Counted from the first letter of the stretch, positions 17,353-27,342 are shown. The stretch: DNA of 64,000 bases from an uncultured Clostridia bacterium (GCA_934153805.1 CAKPFO010000004.1:1-64000), one strand, 5' to 3'. Translations and numbers: made by a program. The notes: generated from the letters alone by a model not told the origin.

Positions 17353-18441
17353 ATGAAATCAAATGGTGTAAAAGTTTTAATAATTTTATTAGTAATAGTA
17401 ATACTAGTGGCAGGAGGTTTACTAGTAGCAAAATATTTGAAAGATGGTAATTTAATTGTAGCAAATGCTCAAAAGGATACAGCAAATACTGAAAAAGACG
17501 AGGGTAGCAAAGTAGTAGAAATAAAAGAACCACAAATATTTAAAGGAACGGATAGACCTATAGCAGTAATGATAGACAATCACAAAGCTGCAATGCCACA
17601 AGCAAATTTAGATAAAGCATACATAGTATACGAGATAATAGTTGAAGGTGGAGAAACAAGATTAATGGCATTATATAAAGGACAAGACCTAGACAAAATA
17701 GGACCAGTAAGAAGTTCAAGACATTATTTCTTAGACTATGCACTAGAAAATGATGCGATATATGTACATTTTGGATGGAGCCCACAAGCTAAAAATGACA
17801 TTACAAAATTAGGAGTAAATAATATAAACGGTATTTCAGAAAGTTCAACATCATTCTGGAGAGTTAGTGACAAGTATGCTCCACACAATGCTGTAACAAG
17901 TACTAAAAAGATACTAGAAATAGCAAAAAGAAAAGAATATAGAACAACATCAACAGAAAAAAGTGTATTAAATTATGTAGTAGATCCAGTAGAATTACAA
18001 AGTGATATAGATGCGCAAAAAGTTACAATCCCATATTCAACAAGTAACACAGTAACATATGAATATGATAAAGACACAAAGAGATATGTTCGTTATTCTA
18101 GAGGAACTAAACAAGTAGACTGGGACACAGCAGAAACAGTAACAACAAAAAATATTATAGTTGTAAAAGCTAAAAATACAACATTAGATGATGGAGAAAA
18201 TAAAGGAAGACAAACATTAGATAATGTAAAAACATTAAAAGGATATTACATAACAGAGGGAAAAGCAATAGAGATAACAGCAGAAAAGACAACAAGAAGC
18301 GGAAAAACAATATACAAAAATGCAAATGGAGACGAAATAGAAGTAAATGATGGAAACACATTTATACAAATATGCCCACTAGACTCTAACATAACATTTA
18401 CACCAGGAAAAGCACAAGTAAGTACAAATATAGTAGAATAA
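17353..18441 (+). CDS. DUF3048 (YerB-like) membrane-anchored protein
   Basis: The 362-residue protein begins with one membrane segment (about residues 7-28), a polar linker, and then the DUF3048 core: RPIAVMIDNHKAAMPQ, DKAYIVYEIIVEGGETRLMA, IGPVRSSRHYF and a late TFIQICP. No lipobox cysteine is seen. The family is widespread in Firmicutes and its biochemical role is unknown. The start follows AGAAGGTG. Confidence 0.85.
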   Translation: MKSNGVKVLIILLVIVILVAGGLLVAKYLKDGNLIVANAQKDTANTEKDEGSKVVEIKEPQIFKGTDRPIAVMIDNHKAAMPQANLDKAYIVYEIIVEGGETRLMALYKGQDLDKIGPVRSSRHYFLDYALENDAIYVHFGWSPQAKNDITKLGVNNINGISESSTSFWRVSDKYAPHNAVTSTKKILEIAKRKEYRTTSTEKSVLNYVVDPVELQSDIDAQKVTIPYSTSNTVTYEYDKDTKRYVRYSRGTKQVDWDTAETVTTKNIIVVKAKNTTLDDGENKGRQTLDNVKTLKGYYITEGKAIEITAEKTTRSGKTIYKNANGDEIEVNDGNTFIQICPLDSNITFTPGKAQVSTNIVE

Positions 18442-18549
18442 TAAAAAGGTTGTATAATGTATAACGCAACATCAAATGCAGTACTACAAGCAATCTGTAT
18501 AAAAAGTATTAAAAAACTATACTATTGATATAAAATTAATAAAAAATAG

Positions 18550-18599
18550 AAAATGTGAAACAAGATTAGTGAAATAGACTAAAAATGTTTCGCATTTTT
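18550..18599 (+). terminator. Terminator in the DUF3048-NUDIX gap
   Basis: AAAATGTGAAACA pairs with TGTTTCGCATTTT (one internal mismatch) around an A-rich loop, followed by T. The rest of the gap (18442-18748) holds a small hairpin at about 18449-18470 and no convincing gene. Confidence 0.75.
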
Positions 18600-18748
18600 A
18601 ATTTATATGATACAATGTTTGTTAATATTATGATGGGGATTGAATTTAATGAAATCGAAAAAGATGCAATAACTGGATTGAGAAAAATGAAACATTTGCA
18701 TATATATAATGCTATAGCAAAGAAAAAATAATGAAAGGAGAGAATAAA

Positions 18749-19222
18749 ATGGATTTGACTTTAGATGTTGAAGAGTATAAACTAAATATAAGAGCTGGAG
18801 GAATAATTATACATAATAATAAAGTATTGGCTCATAGAAATATACACAAAGATCATTATTGTTTGCCAGGGGGCAGAGTAGAAATAGGAGAGAGTTCAGA
18901 AAAAACTATAAAAAGAGAAATAAAAGAGGAATTGGGAAAACAAATAGAGATAATAGGATATGTAGCAACAATTGAAAATTTTTTTGAAATGGAAAATAAA
19001 AAATATCATGAAATATATTTTTTACATAGAATAGAGTTTGAAAATGAAGAAGACAAGAAAATAGATTATACTGTTCACAATGTAGAAGGAAAGGAATATC
19101 TACAATATGAATGGTTAGACTTAGATAGAATAGAAGAATATAATGTTTTACCAAAATGTGTAAAGCAGATACTAAAAGAAAATCGATTTCCAACACATAA
19201 AGTTAATGATGATTTGAATTAA
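18749..19222 (+). CDS. NUDIX hydrolase
   Basis: The 157-residue protein has a NUDIX box, GGRVEIGESS then REIKEELG (about residues 41-64), which binds the metal used to cleave nucleoside diphosphates linked to another group. The substrate cannot be predicted. ATG 18749 follows AAAGGAGAG; an in-frame ATG at 18731 lies upstream of that site. It is followed by a GNAT gene with a 24-bp gap, a common pairing of small accessory enzymes. Confidence 0.87.
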   Translation: MDLTLDVEEYKLNIRAGGIIIHNNKVLAHRNIHKDHYCLPGGRVEIGESSEKTIKREIKEELGKQIEIIGYVATIENFFEMENKKYHEIYFLHRIEFENEEDKKIDYTVHNVEGKEYLQYEWLDLDRIEEYNVLPKCVKQILKENRFPTHKVNDDLN

Positions 19223-19246
19223 AGTATAGTTATAAATGGAGATAAT

Positions 19247-19711
19247 ATGTTAAAAATATATAATTTAAAAGATAAACAAGAGTATATCAAAGAAATTGCA
19301 ATACTAACTCAAAGAGAATGGGGAAAAAGGAATTTGTCTTCAAATGAATTTGAAAATAAGATTATAAAGAAAATAAATAAAATAAGAAGACTATTTGATG
19401 ATAAATATTATTGCAAGTTAATATTATTAGATGATAACAATCTAGTAGGTTTTATATCTATATTTCCAAAAGATGGAGATGAAAGAAAAGATTTATCACC
19501 ATGGTATGCAACGATGTATATTAAAGAAAATTATAGAGGAAAAGGGTATTCAAAAATACTGAACAGTGCAATTTTGAAAGAAGCTAGAAAAAGAAATATA
19601 GAAAAATTATATTTGAAAACAGAATTAGAAAATTATTATGAAAAGTTTGGAGCTAAATATTTAGAAAATTTAAATGAAAAAGAGAAGCTATATTGCTTTG
19701 ACCTAACATAA
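19247..19711 (+). CDS. GNAT-family N-acetyltransferase
   Basis: The 154-residue protein has the acetyl-CoA-binding GNAT signature in YIKENYRGKGYSKILNSAI (R-G-K-G-Y) at about residues 87-105, and a C-terminal LYLKTELENYYEKFGAKY typical of the family. The ribosome-binding site is TGGAGA. The substrate is not predictable from sequence. Confidence 0.87.
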   Translation: MLKIYNLKDKQEYIKEIAILTQREWGKRNLSSNEFENKIIKKINKIRRLFDDKYYCKLILLDDNNLVGFISIFPKDGDERKDLSPWYATMYIKENYRGKGYSKILNSAILKEARKRNIEKLYLKTELENYYEKFGAKYLENLNEKEKLYCFDLT

Positions 19712-19746
19712 AAGTGCACAACTATATTGAAAAATCGAATAAAACT

Positions 19747-19780
19747 AAAAACACCGCATATATATTTATGGGGTGTTTTT
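19747..19780 (+). terminator. Terminator abutting the cwlD start
   Basis: AAAAACACC pairs with GGTGTTTTT across an A+T loop. The T run ends at the base before cwlD ATG 19781, and the GGGGTG of its right arm doubles as the cwlD ribosome-binding site. Confidence 0.65.
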
Positions 19781-20492
19781 ATGATAGTAATGAGTAGAAA
19801 AAGAATAATGTTATTAACAACAATTGTATTTTTGAGCATTTTTTGCTGTACAATTATTACAGATAAAAAGAGCGATACTGTAGAGACTGTAAGTTTGCCA
19901 GTAACTAATAAAACTATAGTAATAGATGCAGGGCATGGAAAACCAGATGAAGGAGCGCAAAGTAGTACACGGAACTACAGAGGCAGAAACAAATTTGAAA
20001 ATTGCTTTAAAATTGCAAAATCTTTTAGAACAATCAGGCAGTACGGTAGTGCTAACTCGTAGTGACGAAAATGCAATATATGATATAGATAGTAAAACTT
20101 TAAAGCAAAAAAAGATATCAGATATACGAAATAGAGTAAAAATAGGAAACGAAAGTAGTGCTGATATTTTTGTTTCTATACATCTAAATAAAATACCACA
20201 AGAACAATATTGGGGATGGCAGTGCTTTTATAAAGAAGGAAATGAAAGCAGCCAAAAGCTTGCAAAAAGTGTGCAGGAAAATTTAAATGAAGCAATTCAA
20301 AAAGAAAATAAAAGAGTTGCTATGAAATTGGATAATGTGTATATAATAAAACATGTAGAAATTCCAACAACAATAGTAGAATGTGGATTTTTATCTAATC
20401 TAGAAGAAGAAAAGAAACTTTTAGAAGATAGTTATCAAGATAGACTAGCGTGGGGAATATATAATGGAATAATAGATTATTTTTATAATTAG
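19781..20492 (+). CDS. cwlD: CwlD-type N-acetylmuramoyl-L-alanine amidase, needs +1 shift at CGG
   Basis: CwlD strips peptides from spore-cortex muramic acid before PdaA acts. The protein has an N-terminal membrane anchor, TIVIDAGHGKPDEGAQ (first zinc His), then the frame breaks. The zero frame reads AGT ACA CGG AAC and stops at 20062. Skipping the C at 19970 gives GTTEAETNLKIALKLQ, which supplies the catalytic Glu, then VFVSIHLN (zinc His) and TIVECGFLSN (second Glu). The joined product (19781-19969, 19971-20492) is 236 residues, the normal CwlD length. Without the shift no catalytic centre is made. Confidence 0.88.
19970..19972 (+). other. CGG +1 frameshift site in cwlD
   Basis: The CGG codon is in frame, 63 codons after ATG 19781. 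The preceding codon is ACA and the +1 codon is GGA (Gly). The zero-frame stop is about 30 codons downstream. Confidence 0.8.
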
Positions 20493-20554
20493 AATATATT
20501 AGCAAGTTTTCGTGAAGGAGTAACTAGAAAAAAATAAAAAAATTCAAAAAAGTA

Positions 20555-20583
20555 TTGACTTATGTAAATTAATTTGTTATACT
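20555..20583 (+). promoter_or_regulatory. Strong promoter of the 20590-20900 RNA
   Basis: TTGACT at 20555-20560, a 17-bp spacer and TATACT at 20578-20583. Confidence 0.82.
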
Positions 20584-20646
20584 AAGTTTAGTTCTCAAAT
20601 GAGACTAGTAACTATTAACCACTCATTTATTATGGAGGTACAATGT

Positions 20647-20715
20647 ATGACAAGAGGATCACCAAACAGAGTAGTTAAAAATATTAATGAGAAAAATAAT
20701 TTTTTGAGCAGGTAA
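20647..20715 (+). CDS. Possible 22-residue leader peptide
   Basis: ATG at 20647 lies 8 nt after GGAGG. The peptide starts MTRGSPNRVVKN and ends FLSR, then stops directly before the G+C-rich RNA segment. Similar short ORFs in front of folded RNA and a terminator are used in ribosome-mediated attenuation. No homologue is recognised. Confidence 0.4.
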   Translation: MTRGSPNRVVKNINEKNNFLSR

Positions 20716-20862
20716 CCGGCAGTCGCAGCTAATGCTGAGGGCGTGAGCAGATGATCGGAGAGTAAAAATGAATCGGTATACGAGCGGATTTACTTAAAAC
20801 GAAAACTGAATAAAATAAGAAAAAATCAGAAATCTCTTTAGAGAGGTAAAAAATTGGGGTTA

Positions 20863-20897
20863 TGCGAGGTTCTATAAATTAGAACCTCGCATTTTTT
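20863..20897 (+). terminator. Strong terminator of the 20590 RNA
   Basis: TGCGAGGTTCT pairs perfectly with AGAACCTCGCA around a 7-nt loop and ends in T6. Confidence 0.9.
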
Positions 20898-20920
20898 GCG
20901 TAACAATTTTAGAAAAAATG

Positions 20921-20949
20921 TAGACATCCTAAGAAAAATAATATAAAAT
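20921..20949 (+). promoter_or_regulatory. Promoter of smc
   Basis: TAGACA at 20921-20926, a 17-bp spacer and TAAAAT at 20944-20949. Confidence 0.65.
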
Positions 20950-21014
20950 AGTTGCTATAGAAAGTAAAATATTATAATAAAACAAACTAAAAAAGTCAAT
21001 AAAAGGTGAAAAAA

Positions 21015-24000
21015 ATGTATTTAAAGAGATTAGAATTGCAAGGATTTAAATCATTTGCAGATAAAACAGTATTAGAATTTAAACCAGGAATTACTTCTGT
21101 AATAGGACCAAATGGTTCAGGAAAAAGTAATATATCAGATAGTATTAGATGGGTGTTAGGCGAGCAAAGCATGAAATCCCTAAGAGGTTCATCATCATCT
21201 GATATTATTTTTGCGGGAACACAAAATAGAAAGTCTTTAGGTTTTGCAGAAGCCTCAATAGTAATAGATAACACAGATGGAAAATTACCAATAGAATATA
21301 GTGAGGTAACTGTTACAAGAAAAATATATAGAAGCGGAGAAACAGGCTATTATATAAATAAAACTCCATGTCGTTTAAAAGACATTTTAGAGTTATTTAT
21401 GGATACAGGTATAGGTAAAGATGGATATTCTATAATTGGTCAAGGTAAAATAGATGAAATTTTAAGTAACAAATCTGAAGATAGAAGAAGAATTTTTGAG
21501 GAAGCTGCAGGAATTGTAAAATATAGAACTAGAAAACAAGAATCAGAGAAAAAGCTAGAGCAAACTAAATTAAACTTGCTTAGAATAAATGATATTTTAG
21601 CGGAAATAGAGGCAAATATTGAACCTTTGAAAATACAATCTGAAAAAGCTAAAAAGTTTTTAGATTTACGTGAAGAATTAAAAAATATAGAGGTAGGTTT
21701 ATTTTTATTTAATATAGAAACATATAAGCAAAAGTTAGAACAAATAGCTAAAGATGAAGAAATTTTGAAAACACAATATGATGAGGAAGATGCAAAATTT
21801 GAAAAGACAAAAGAACTTAAAGAACAGCTAAAAAAAGAGATAGATGAGATTACCTCAAAAATAGAAGAAACTCAAAATATGAGTTTTGAAAGTACAAATA
21901 AAATAGAAAAGATAAATTCCGATATAAATGTTAATAAAGAAAGAATCGAAAATAATAAGGCAAATGAAGCTCGCTTTACAAGTGAAATAGAAGATATAAA
22001 GGTAAGAATTTCAGAACTACAAGAAGAGAAAAAGCAAAAGCAAGATAAAAAGATGAACTTAAATACAAATAGAGAAAAATTTGAAAGAGAATTAAAAGAA
22101 AAAGAAGAACAACTACAAGAGTTAACTAAAAAACTTTCAAGCAAAGAGCTAGAAATAGAGGAAAAAAAGCAAAAAGTAGAAAGCAATACAGATTTAAAAT
22201 ACGAAATAGCTTCTGAAATTAATACACAAGATGTTAATTATGAGAATATTGAAAAAAGAATAAAAGTAGTAAAACAGGAAATAAACACATCTATTTCAGA
22301 GCTTGACCAAACAAGAATGACTAAACAAGAATTGTCAAAAGGATTTTATGAGATAGAATCAAAAAGAAATGCAGAAGTACAAAAAATAGAAAAGATAAAT
22401 GAGGAAAAGAAGGAGAGTCAAGCTAAAATCAAAGAGTATGAAGATAAAATAAACTCATTAACATATGATTTAAGAATGAAAGACTCTAGAAGGAAGTTTT
22501 TAATAGAAACGGAAAAAGAAAAAGAAGGTTATATAAAAAGTGTTAAGAGCTTGTTGTTAGAATGCGAAAAAGATAGTTCTTTAAATAAAGGAATGAATGG
22601 AGTTTTAGCAAACCTTATTTCAGCACCAAAAGAATATGAAACAGCGATAGAAATGTGCTTGGGAGCATCACTACAAAACATTGTAACAGAGACAGAAGAG
22701 GATGCTAAAAAATTGATAGAATTTTTAAGAAAAGGAAATTTAGGAAGGGCATCATTCTTACCGATTACAGCTGTAAAAGGTAAAAAACTAGAAAAAATAA
22801 ATGACAAAAATATAAATGGTGTTATAGGGATAGCAGCTGACCTAGTTAAGTACAACAAAAAATATGAGCAAATTGCTATTAATTTATTAGGTAGAACAGT
22901 TATTGTGGACGATATGAACACTGCAATTGAACTTGCTAAAAAGAATTCATATTCATTTAGAATAGTTACATTAAAAGGAGACTTGGTAAATCCATCTGGA
23001 GCAATGACAGGAGGAAGCATAGCCAATAAAACTGTTAATATTCTAGGCAGAGGAAGAGAAATCGAAGAATTGGAAAAACAAGTAAAAAAATTAGAACAAC
23101 AAATTCAAGAAGTTACAAGCCAAAAGAAAGAATACACAGATTCTATTCAAAATATATTAAATCAAGCAGAAGAGCTAGAAGAAAAGCTTAAAGAAATAGA
23201 TATAGTATATGCAACAGAAAAACAAAAAATGGTATCTATAGAAGAAAATATAACAAAAATAGAAGCAAGACTTGCAAAATTAAAAGAAGAGGTTACTAAT
23301 TTAGAAGAAGAGAAGAAAGAAAATAGAAAGATAAAAGAAGAAAAAGAAATAGAAATAGCAAATTTAACTAAAGAAATTGAAGAATTAAATAGTGTAATAG
23401 AGGAATTTGCAAGATTAAATAAAGACAATCAAACATATATAGATGATTTAAACTTCGATATAACAAATTTAAAAATTTCAGTATCTTCTTTTGATGAAAG
23501 TAATGTATCATTAGATGAAATGATAGAAAGAATTAATCAAGATATAGAGAACAATAATGCAAGTATACAAAACAAAGAAACACAGATAACAAATATAACA
23601 GAAGAAAATAAAGCTTTACAAGAGGCAATAACAGATTTACAATTGCAAATTACAAAAATAAAACAAGATGTAGAAAATAGCTCAAATATAGTAGAAGAAC
23701 TTAAAGCTTCAAGAACAACGAAAAATATAGAGCTATCTGCAAAAGAAAATGAAATTTCTAATAAATTTGAAATAATAGAAGATTTGAAAGCACAATTAGT
23801 AAAAATCGATGTAAAGAAAACTAAGACAGAGCAAGACATAGAACAAATTGTAAATGAACTATGGGAAGAATATGAAATAACTCCAAACAATGCAATAGAA
23901 TACAAAAAGCCAACGAATGTGCAAAATGCTAGCAAAGAGGTCCACAGATTAAGAAACGAAATCAAAAATTTAGGAAGCATTAACATAGATTCTATAGAGG

Positions 24001-24569
24001 AGTACAAAAAGACAAAAGAAAGATACGACTTTATGTGTGAGCAACGATTGGATTTAGATAATACAGTAGGAAAGTTACGCAAAATTATTTCTGAAATGAC
24101 GGAAACCATGAAAAATCAATTTGCAGAAAAATTTGCAATAATCAATAAAAACTTTAATGAAGTATTTGTTGAATTATTTGGTGGAGGAAAAGCAGAACTA
24201 ATTTTAGAAGATGAGTCAAACATATTAGAATGTGGAATTGACATTAGAGTACAGCCAACAGGAAAAAAATTACAAAATATGATGTTATTATCTGGTGGAG
24301 AAAAGGCATTTACAGCAATAGCATTGCTATTTGCAATATTAAAAATAAATCCAGCACCATTCTGTATATTAGACGAAATTGAAGCAGCATTAGATGACGT
24401 AAATGTATATAGATTTGCAGATTATTTAAAGAAATTTAGTAAAGAAACACAATTTTTAGTAATAACACATAGAAAAGGAACAATGGAAGCAGCAGATACA
24501 GTATATGGAGTAACAATGGAAGAAAACGGAATAAGTAAATTGCTTTCAATGAAATTATCAAATAAATAA
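21015..24569 (+). CDS. smc: Chromosome segregation ATPase SMC
   Basis: SMC forms the ring-shaped condensin that organises and segregates the chromosome. The 1184-residue protein has Walker A GPNGSGKSNISDSIRW near residue 32, long coiled coils, a hinge around residues 510-660 (NGVLANLISAPKEYETA to SGAMTGGS), and a C-terminal head with signature LLSGGEKAFTAIALLF and Walker B FCILDEIEAALDD. ATG 21015 lies 8 nt from AAAAGG; the GTG at 21006 overlaps that site. In many relatives rnc and ftsY flank smc; neither is adjacent here. Confidence 0.97.
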   Translation: MYLKRLELQGFKSFADKTVLEFKPGITSVIGPNGSGKSNISDSIRWVLGEQSMKSLRGSSSSDIIFAGTQNRKSLGFAEASIVIDNTDGKLPIEYSEVTVTRKIYRSGETGYYINKTPCRLKDILELFMDTGIGKDGYSIIGQGKIDEILSNKSEDRRRIFEEAAGIVKYRTRKQESEKKLEQTKLNLLRINDILAEIEANIEPLKIQSEKAKKFLDLREELKNIEVGLFLFNIETYKQKLEQIAKDEEILKTQYDEEDAKFEKTKELKEQLKKEIDEITSKIEETQNMSFESTNKIEKINSDINVNKERIENNKANEARFTSEIEDIKVRISELQEEKKQKQDKKMNLNTNREKFERELKEKEEQLQELTKKLSSKELEIEEKKQKVESNTDLKYEIASEINTQDVNYENIEKRIKVVKQEINTSISELDQTRMTKQELSKGFYEIESKRNAEVQKIEKINEEKKESQAKIKEYEDKINSLTYDLRMKDSRRKFLIETEKEKEGYIKSVKSLLLECEKDSSLNKGMNGVLANLISAPKEYETAIEMCLGASLQNIVTETEEDAKKLIEFLRKGNLGRASFLPITAVKGKKLEKINDKNINGVIGIAADLVKYNKKYEQIAINLLGRTVIVDDMNTAIELAKKNSYSFRIVTLKGDLVNPSGAMTGGSIANKTVNILGRGREIEELEKQVKKLEQQIQEVTSQKKEYTDSIQNILNQAEELEEKLKEIDIVYATEKQKMVSIEENITKIEARLAKLKEEVTNLEEEKKENRKIKEEKEIEIANLTKEIEELNSVIEEFARLNKDNQTYIDDLNFDITNLKISVSSFDESNVSLDEMIERINQDIENNNASIQNKETQITNITEENKALQEAITDLQLQITKIKQDVENSSNIVEELKASRTTKNIELSAKENEISNKFEIIEDLKAQLVKIDVKKTKTEQDIEQIVNELWEEYEITPNNAIEYKKPTNVQNASKEVHRLRNEIKNLGSINIDSIEEYKKTKERYDFMCEQRLDLDNTVGKLRKIISEMTETMKNQFAEKFAIINKNFNEVFVELFGGGKAELILEDESNILECGIDIRVQPTGKKLQNMMLLSGGEKAFTAIALLFAILKINPAPFCILDEIEAALDDVNVYRFADYLKKFSKETQFLVITHRKGTMEAADTVYGVTMEENGISKLLSMKLSNK

Positions 24570-24660
24570 CGATTAGGGACGCCCCTTTTTCGAAAATTTT
24601 TTCGATTAGGGACGCCCTTTTTTAAGAAAAATTTTCGAAAAAGGGGCGTCCCTAATCGTT
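24568..24660. terminator. Terminator with 34-bp perfect arms built from AGGGACG repeats
   Basis: Arms 24568-24601 and 24627-24660 are exact complements. The 25-bp loop is itself a third copy of the TTCGATTAGGGACGCCC unit. The unit also occurs three times at 17225-17312. Confidence 0.85.
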
Positions 24661-24722
24661 CTATTTTTTAGACAAGCCACATATATATTAGAAGAAAATA
24701 TTTAAACAAAGGAGAGGATTAT

Positions 24723-27342
24723 ATGTGGCATACTAAAAATGTAGATGAAATTGTAAAATACTATAAAACAGACAAACATAATGGAATAACAGAGGAAGAG
24801 GTTCGAAAAAGAATAAAAGAATATGGAGAAAATAAACTTGCAGACAAAAAGAAAGAAAGCTTATTTATAAAGTTTATAAAACAGTTTAATGACTTTATGA
24901 TAATTATTCTAATAATAGCATCTATTATATCTGCAGTTGTTTCAAAATTAGATGGAAGTGGGGACTATATAGACTCTGTAATAATAATCGCAATAGTAGT
25001 TTTAAATAGTATTATGGGACTAGTTCAAGAAGCAAAAGCAGAAAAATCGCTAGAAGCATTGAAAAGTATGACAGCACCTTTTGCAAAAGTTAGGAGAAAT
25101 GGCAATATTGTAAGTGTAGAAGCAACCAATGTAGTTCCAGGAGATATAATAATATTGGAAGCGGGAAACTATGTACCAGCTGATGCAAGATTGATAAGTA
25201 GTTCGAATTTAAAAGTAGAAGAGTCAAGTTTAACAGGAGAAAATGTTCCTGTAATAAAAGATGAAAATGCATATTTGAAAGAAAACATTCCTATAGGGGA
25301 CATGGTAAATATGGTATTTTCTTCTACAATAGTGGTAAATGGACATGGAGAAGCAATAGTAACAGAAACAGGAATGAATACAAAAGTAGGAAAAATAGCA
25401 AATATGATAATAGAAGACGAAGCACCAGAAACACCAATACAAAAGAAATTGTCTGAAGTAGGAAAAATCCTTGGAATAGTGTGCTTAGTTATATGCTTAC
25501 TCATTTTTGTAATAGGAATATTTAAGCAAATACCACCAGTAGAAATGTTTATGACATCAGTAGGACTTGCTGTTGCTGCTATTCCAGAGGGACTACCAGC
25601 AATTGTAACTATAATGTTATCTATAGGCGTTACAAAAATGGCAAAGAAAAATAGCATAATAAGAAAGCTTCCAGCAGTTGAAACTTTGGGAGGAAGCAGT
25701 GTAATTTGTTCAGATAAAACTGGAACCTTAACACAAAACAAAATGCAAGTAACTAAAATATTCGGACTAGGAGCAAGTGAAAAGCAAATATTAAGCTATG
25801 CCTCTATGTGTACAGACTCTGAAATAGAAACAAAAGAATCTAAACAAATAGTAGTAGGAGAGCCAACAGAAACAGCCATAGTAGAAGCTGCGTTAAAAAA
25901 TGGGATTAATAAGTTTAGTGAATATAGAAACAAAAACAGAATAGCAGACATTCCATTTGATTCTAACAGAAAGATGATGACAACAATACATAAAGATAAT
26001 GATAAATTTTTAAATATTACTAAAGGTGCACCAGATGTATTACTAAAGAGATGTACAAAATATTTTGATGGAACACAAGAGCTAGAGCTTACACGTACAG
26101 TAATTGATAAAGTATATAAACAAAATGAGGCTATGGCAAGCAAGGCTTTAAGAGTAATTGCCGTTGCATATAAAAATACAAATATGATAGAAAAAACAGA
26201 GGAAAATCTAGTCTTTTTAGGGTTAATAGGAATAATTGACCCTCCAAGAGAAGGTGTAAAAGAGGCAGTAGAAACATGTAGGAAGGCTGGAATAAAGACA
26301 GTAATGATTACTGGAGACCACCTTACCACCGCAAAGGCAATTGCAAAAGAATTAGGAATATTAAAAAGTAATGATTTGGCTATAACAGGTGAAGAGCTAG
26401 AAAGAATTCCACAAAACATATTTGAAAGAGATATAATGAAATATTCTGTGTTTGCAAGAGTATCACCAGAGGATAAAGTAAAAATAGTAAAGGCATTCCA
26501 AAGTACAGGAGCAGTAGTAGCAATGACAGGAGATGGAGTAAATGATAGTCCAGCTTTAAAAAATGCAGATATAGGAGTTGCTATGGGAAAAAACGGTACA
26601 GATGTTGCAAAAAATGCAGCAGATATGGTGCTTGCAGATGACAATTTTGTTACTATAGTAGAAGCGGTAAAACAAGGAAGAAATATATATGATAATATTA
26701 AAAAATCTATACATTTCTTGATAGCTACTAATATAGGAGAAATAGTTACAATATTTTTAGGACTAATATTAGGGTTAAAATCTCCATTACTTGCAATTCA
26801 ATTACTATGGATAAACTTAGTAACAGACTCGCTTCCAGCAATAGCACTTGGCTTAGAACCACCAGATAAGGATATAATGAATAAAAAACCACGTAATCCT
26901 AAAAAAGGCATTTTCTCTGATGGTTTGTGGAGCAAAATTGTAGTAGAAGGAATGATGATAGGGATGCTAACATTACTTGCATTTAGTATTGGAAATAAGC
27001 TTTATGGTATAGATGTAGCAAGAACAATGGCATTTGTGGCATTGGGAATGCTAGAACTCGTACACAGTTTTAATATAAAAAGTGAAGAATCAATATTTAA
27101 AACTCGGGTTATTTGAAAATAAGTATTTGATAGGTGCTTTTATATTAGGAACAATAATGCAAACAATAGTAGTAATTATACCAAATGTTGCAGAAGTATT
27201 TAAATTAGTACCGCTAAATAATACACAATGGATATTTACAATTGGAATATCAATGTTACCACTTATAATTATTGAAATTCAAAAGAAAATTAATGAAATA
27301 AGGTTTGGAAAAATTGTTTATGGAACAATTAAACCAGTGTAG
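24723..27342 (+). CDS. Ca2+-type P-type ATPase, needs +1 shift at CGG
   Basis: This is a cation pump of the PMCA/SERCA-like P2 class. It has SSLTGENVP (actuator) and PEGLPAIVTI in TM4. The phosphorylated Asp331 is in SDKTGTLTQNKM. TGDHLTTA and MTGDGVNDSPALKNADIG complete the core. At codon 795 the zero frame reads AAA ACT CGG GTT ATT and stops at once (27114-27116), losing the last membrane helices. Skipping the C at 27105 gives KTGLFENKYLIGAFILGT and two more hydrophobic segments to 27342. The joined product (24723-27104, 27106-27342) is 872 residues, the usual length. The start follows AAAGGAGAGG. A related Bacillus pump is sporulation-associated. Confidence 0.9.
27105..27107 (+). other. 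CGG +1 frameshift site in the Ca2+ ATPase
   Basis: The CGG codon is in frame, 794 codons after the ATG. The preceding codon is ACT and the +1 codon is GGG (Gly). The zero-frame stop comes two codons later, so unshifted ribosomes would make a 797-residue form without the last two helices. Confidence 0.82.

Larger units (their letters stand above)
20590..20900 (+). ncRNA. Candidate free-standing structured RNA with a short ORF
   Basis: A near-consensus promoter and a strong terminator delimit a transcript of about 310 nt. smc downstream has its own promoter, so this is not simply its leader. Within it, 20710-20790 is far richer in G+C than its surroundings and contains CAGC-TAAT-GCTG and GTGA tetraloop-like hairpins, typical of folded RNA. 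It does not match the tmRNA, RNase P, SRP or 6S RNA features I know, nor a riboswitch I can name. The 5' third carries a 22-codon ORF, suggesting a leader-peptide attenuator or dual-function RNA. Confidence 0.6.

Noticed and set aside
18630..18731. 33-codon ORF upstream of the NUDIX gene
   Set aside because: No ribosome-binding site, no recognised peptide, and it lies in promoter-like sequence.
20590..20900. c-di-AMP, T-box, tmRNA, RNase P or SRP RNA
   Set aside because: CAGCTAA recalls part of one riboswitch, but the other conserved blocks are missing, and none of the landmark motifs of the large RNAs are present.
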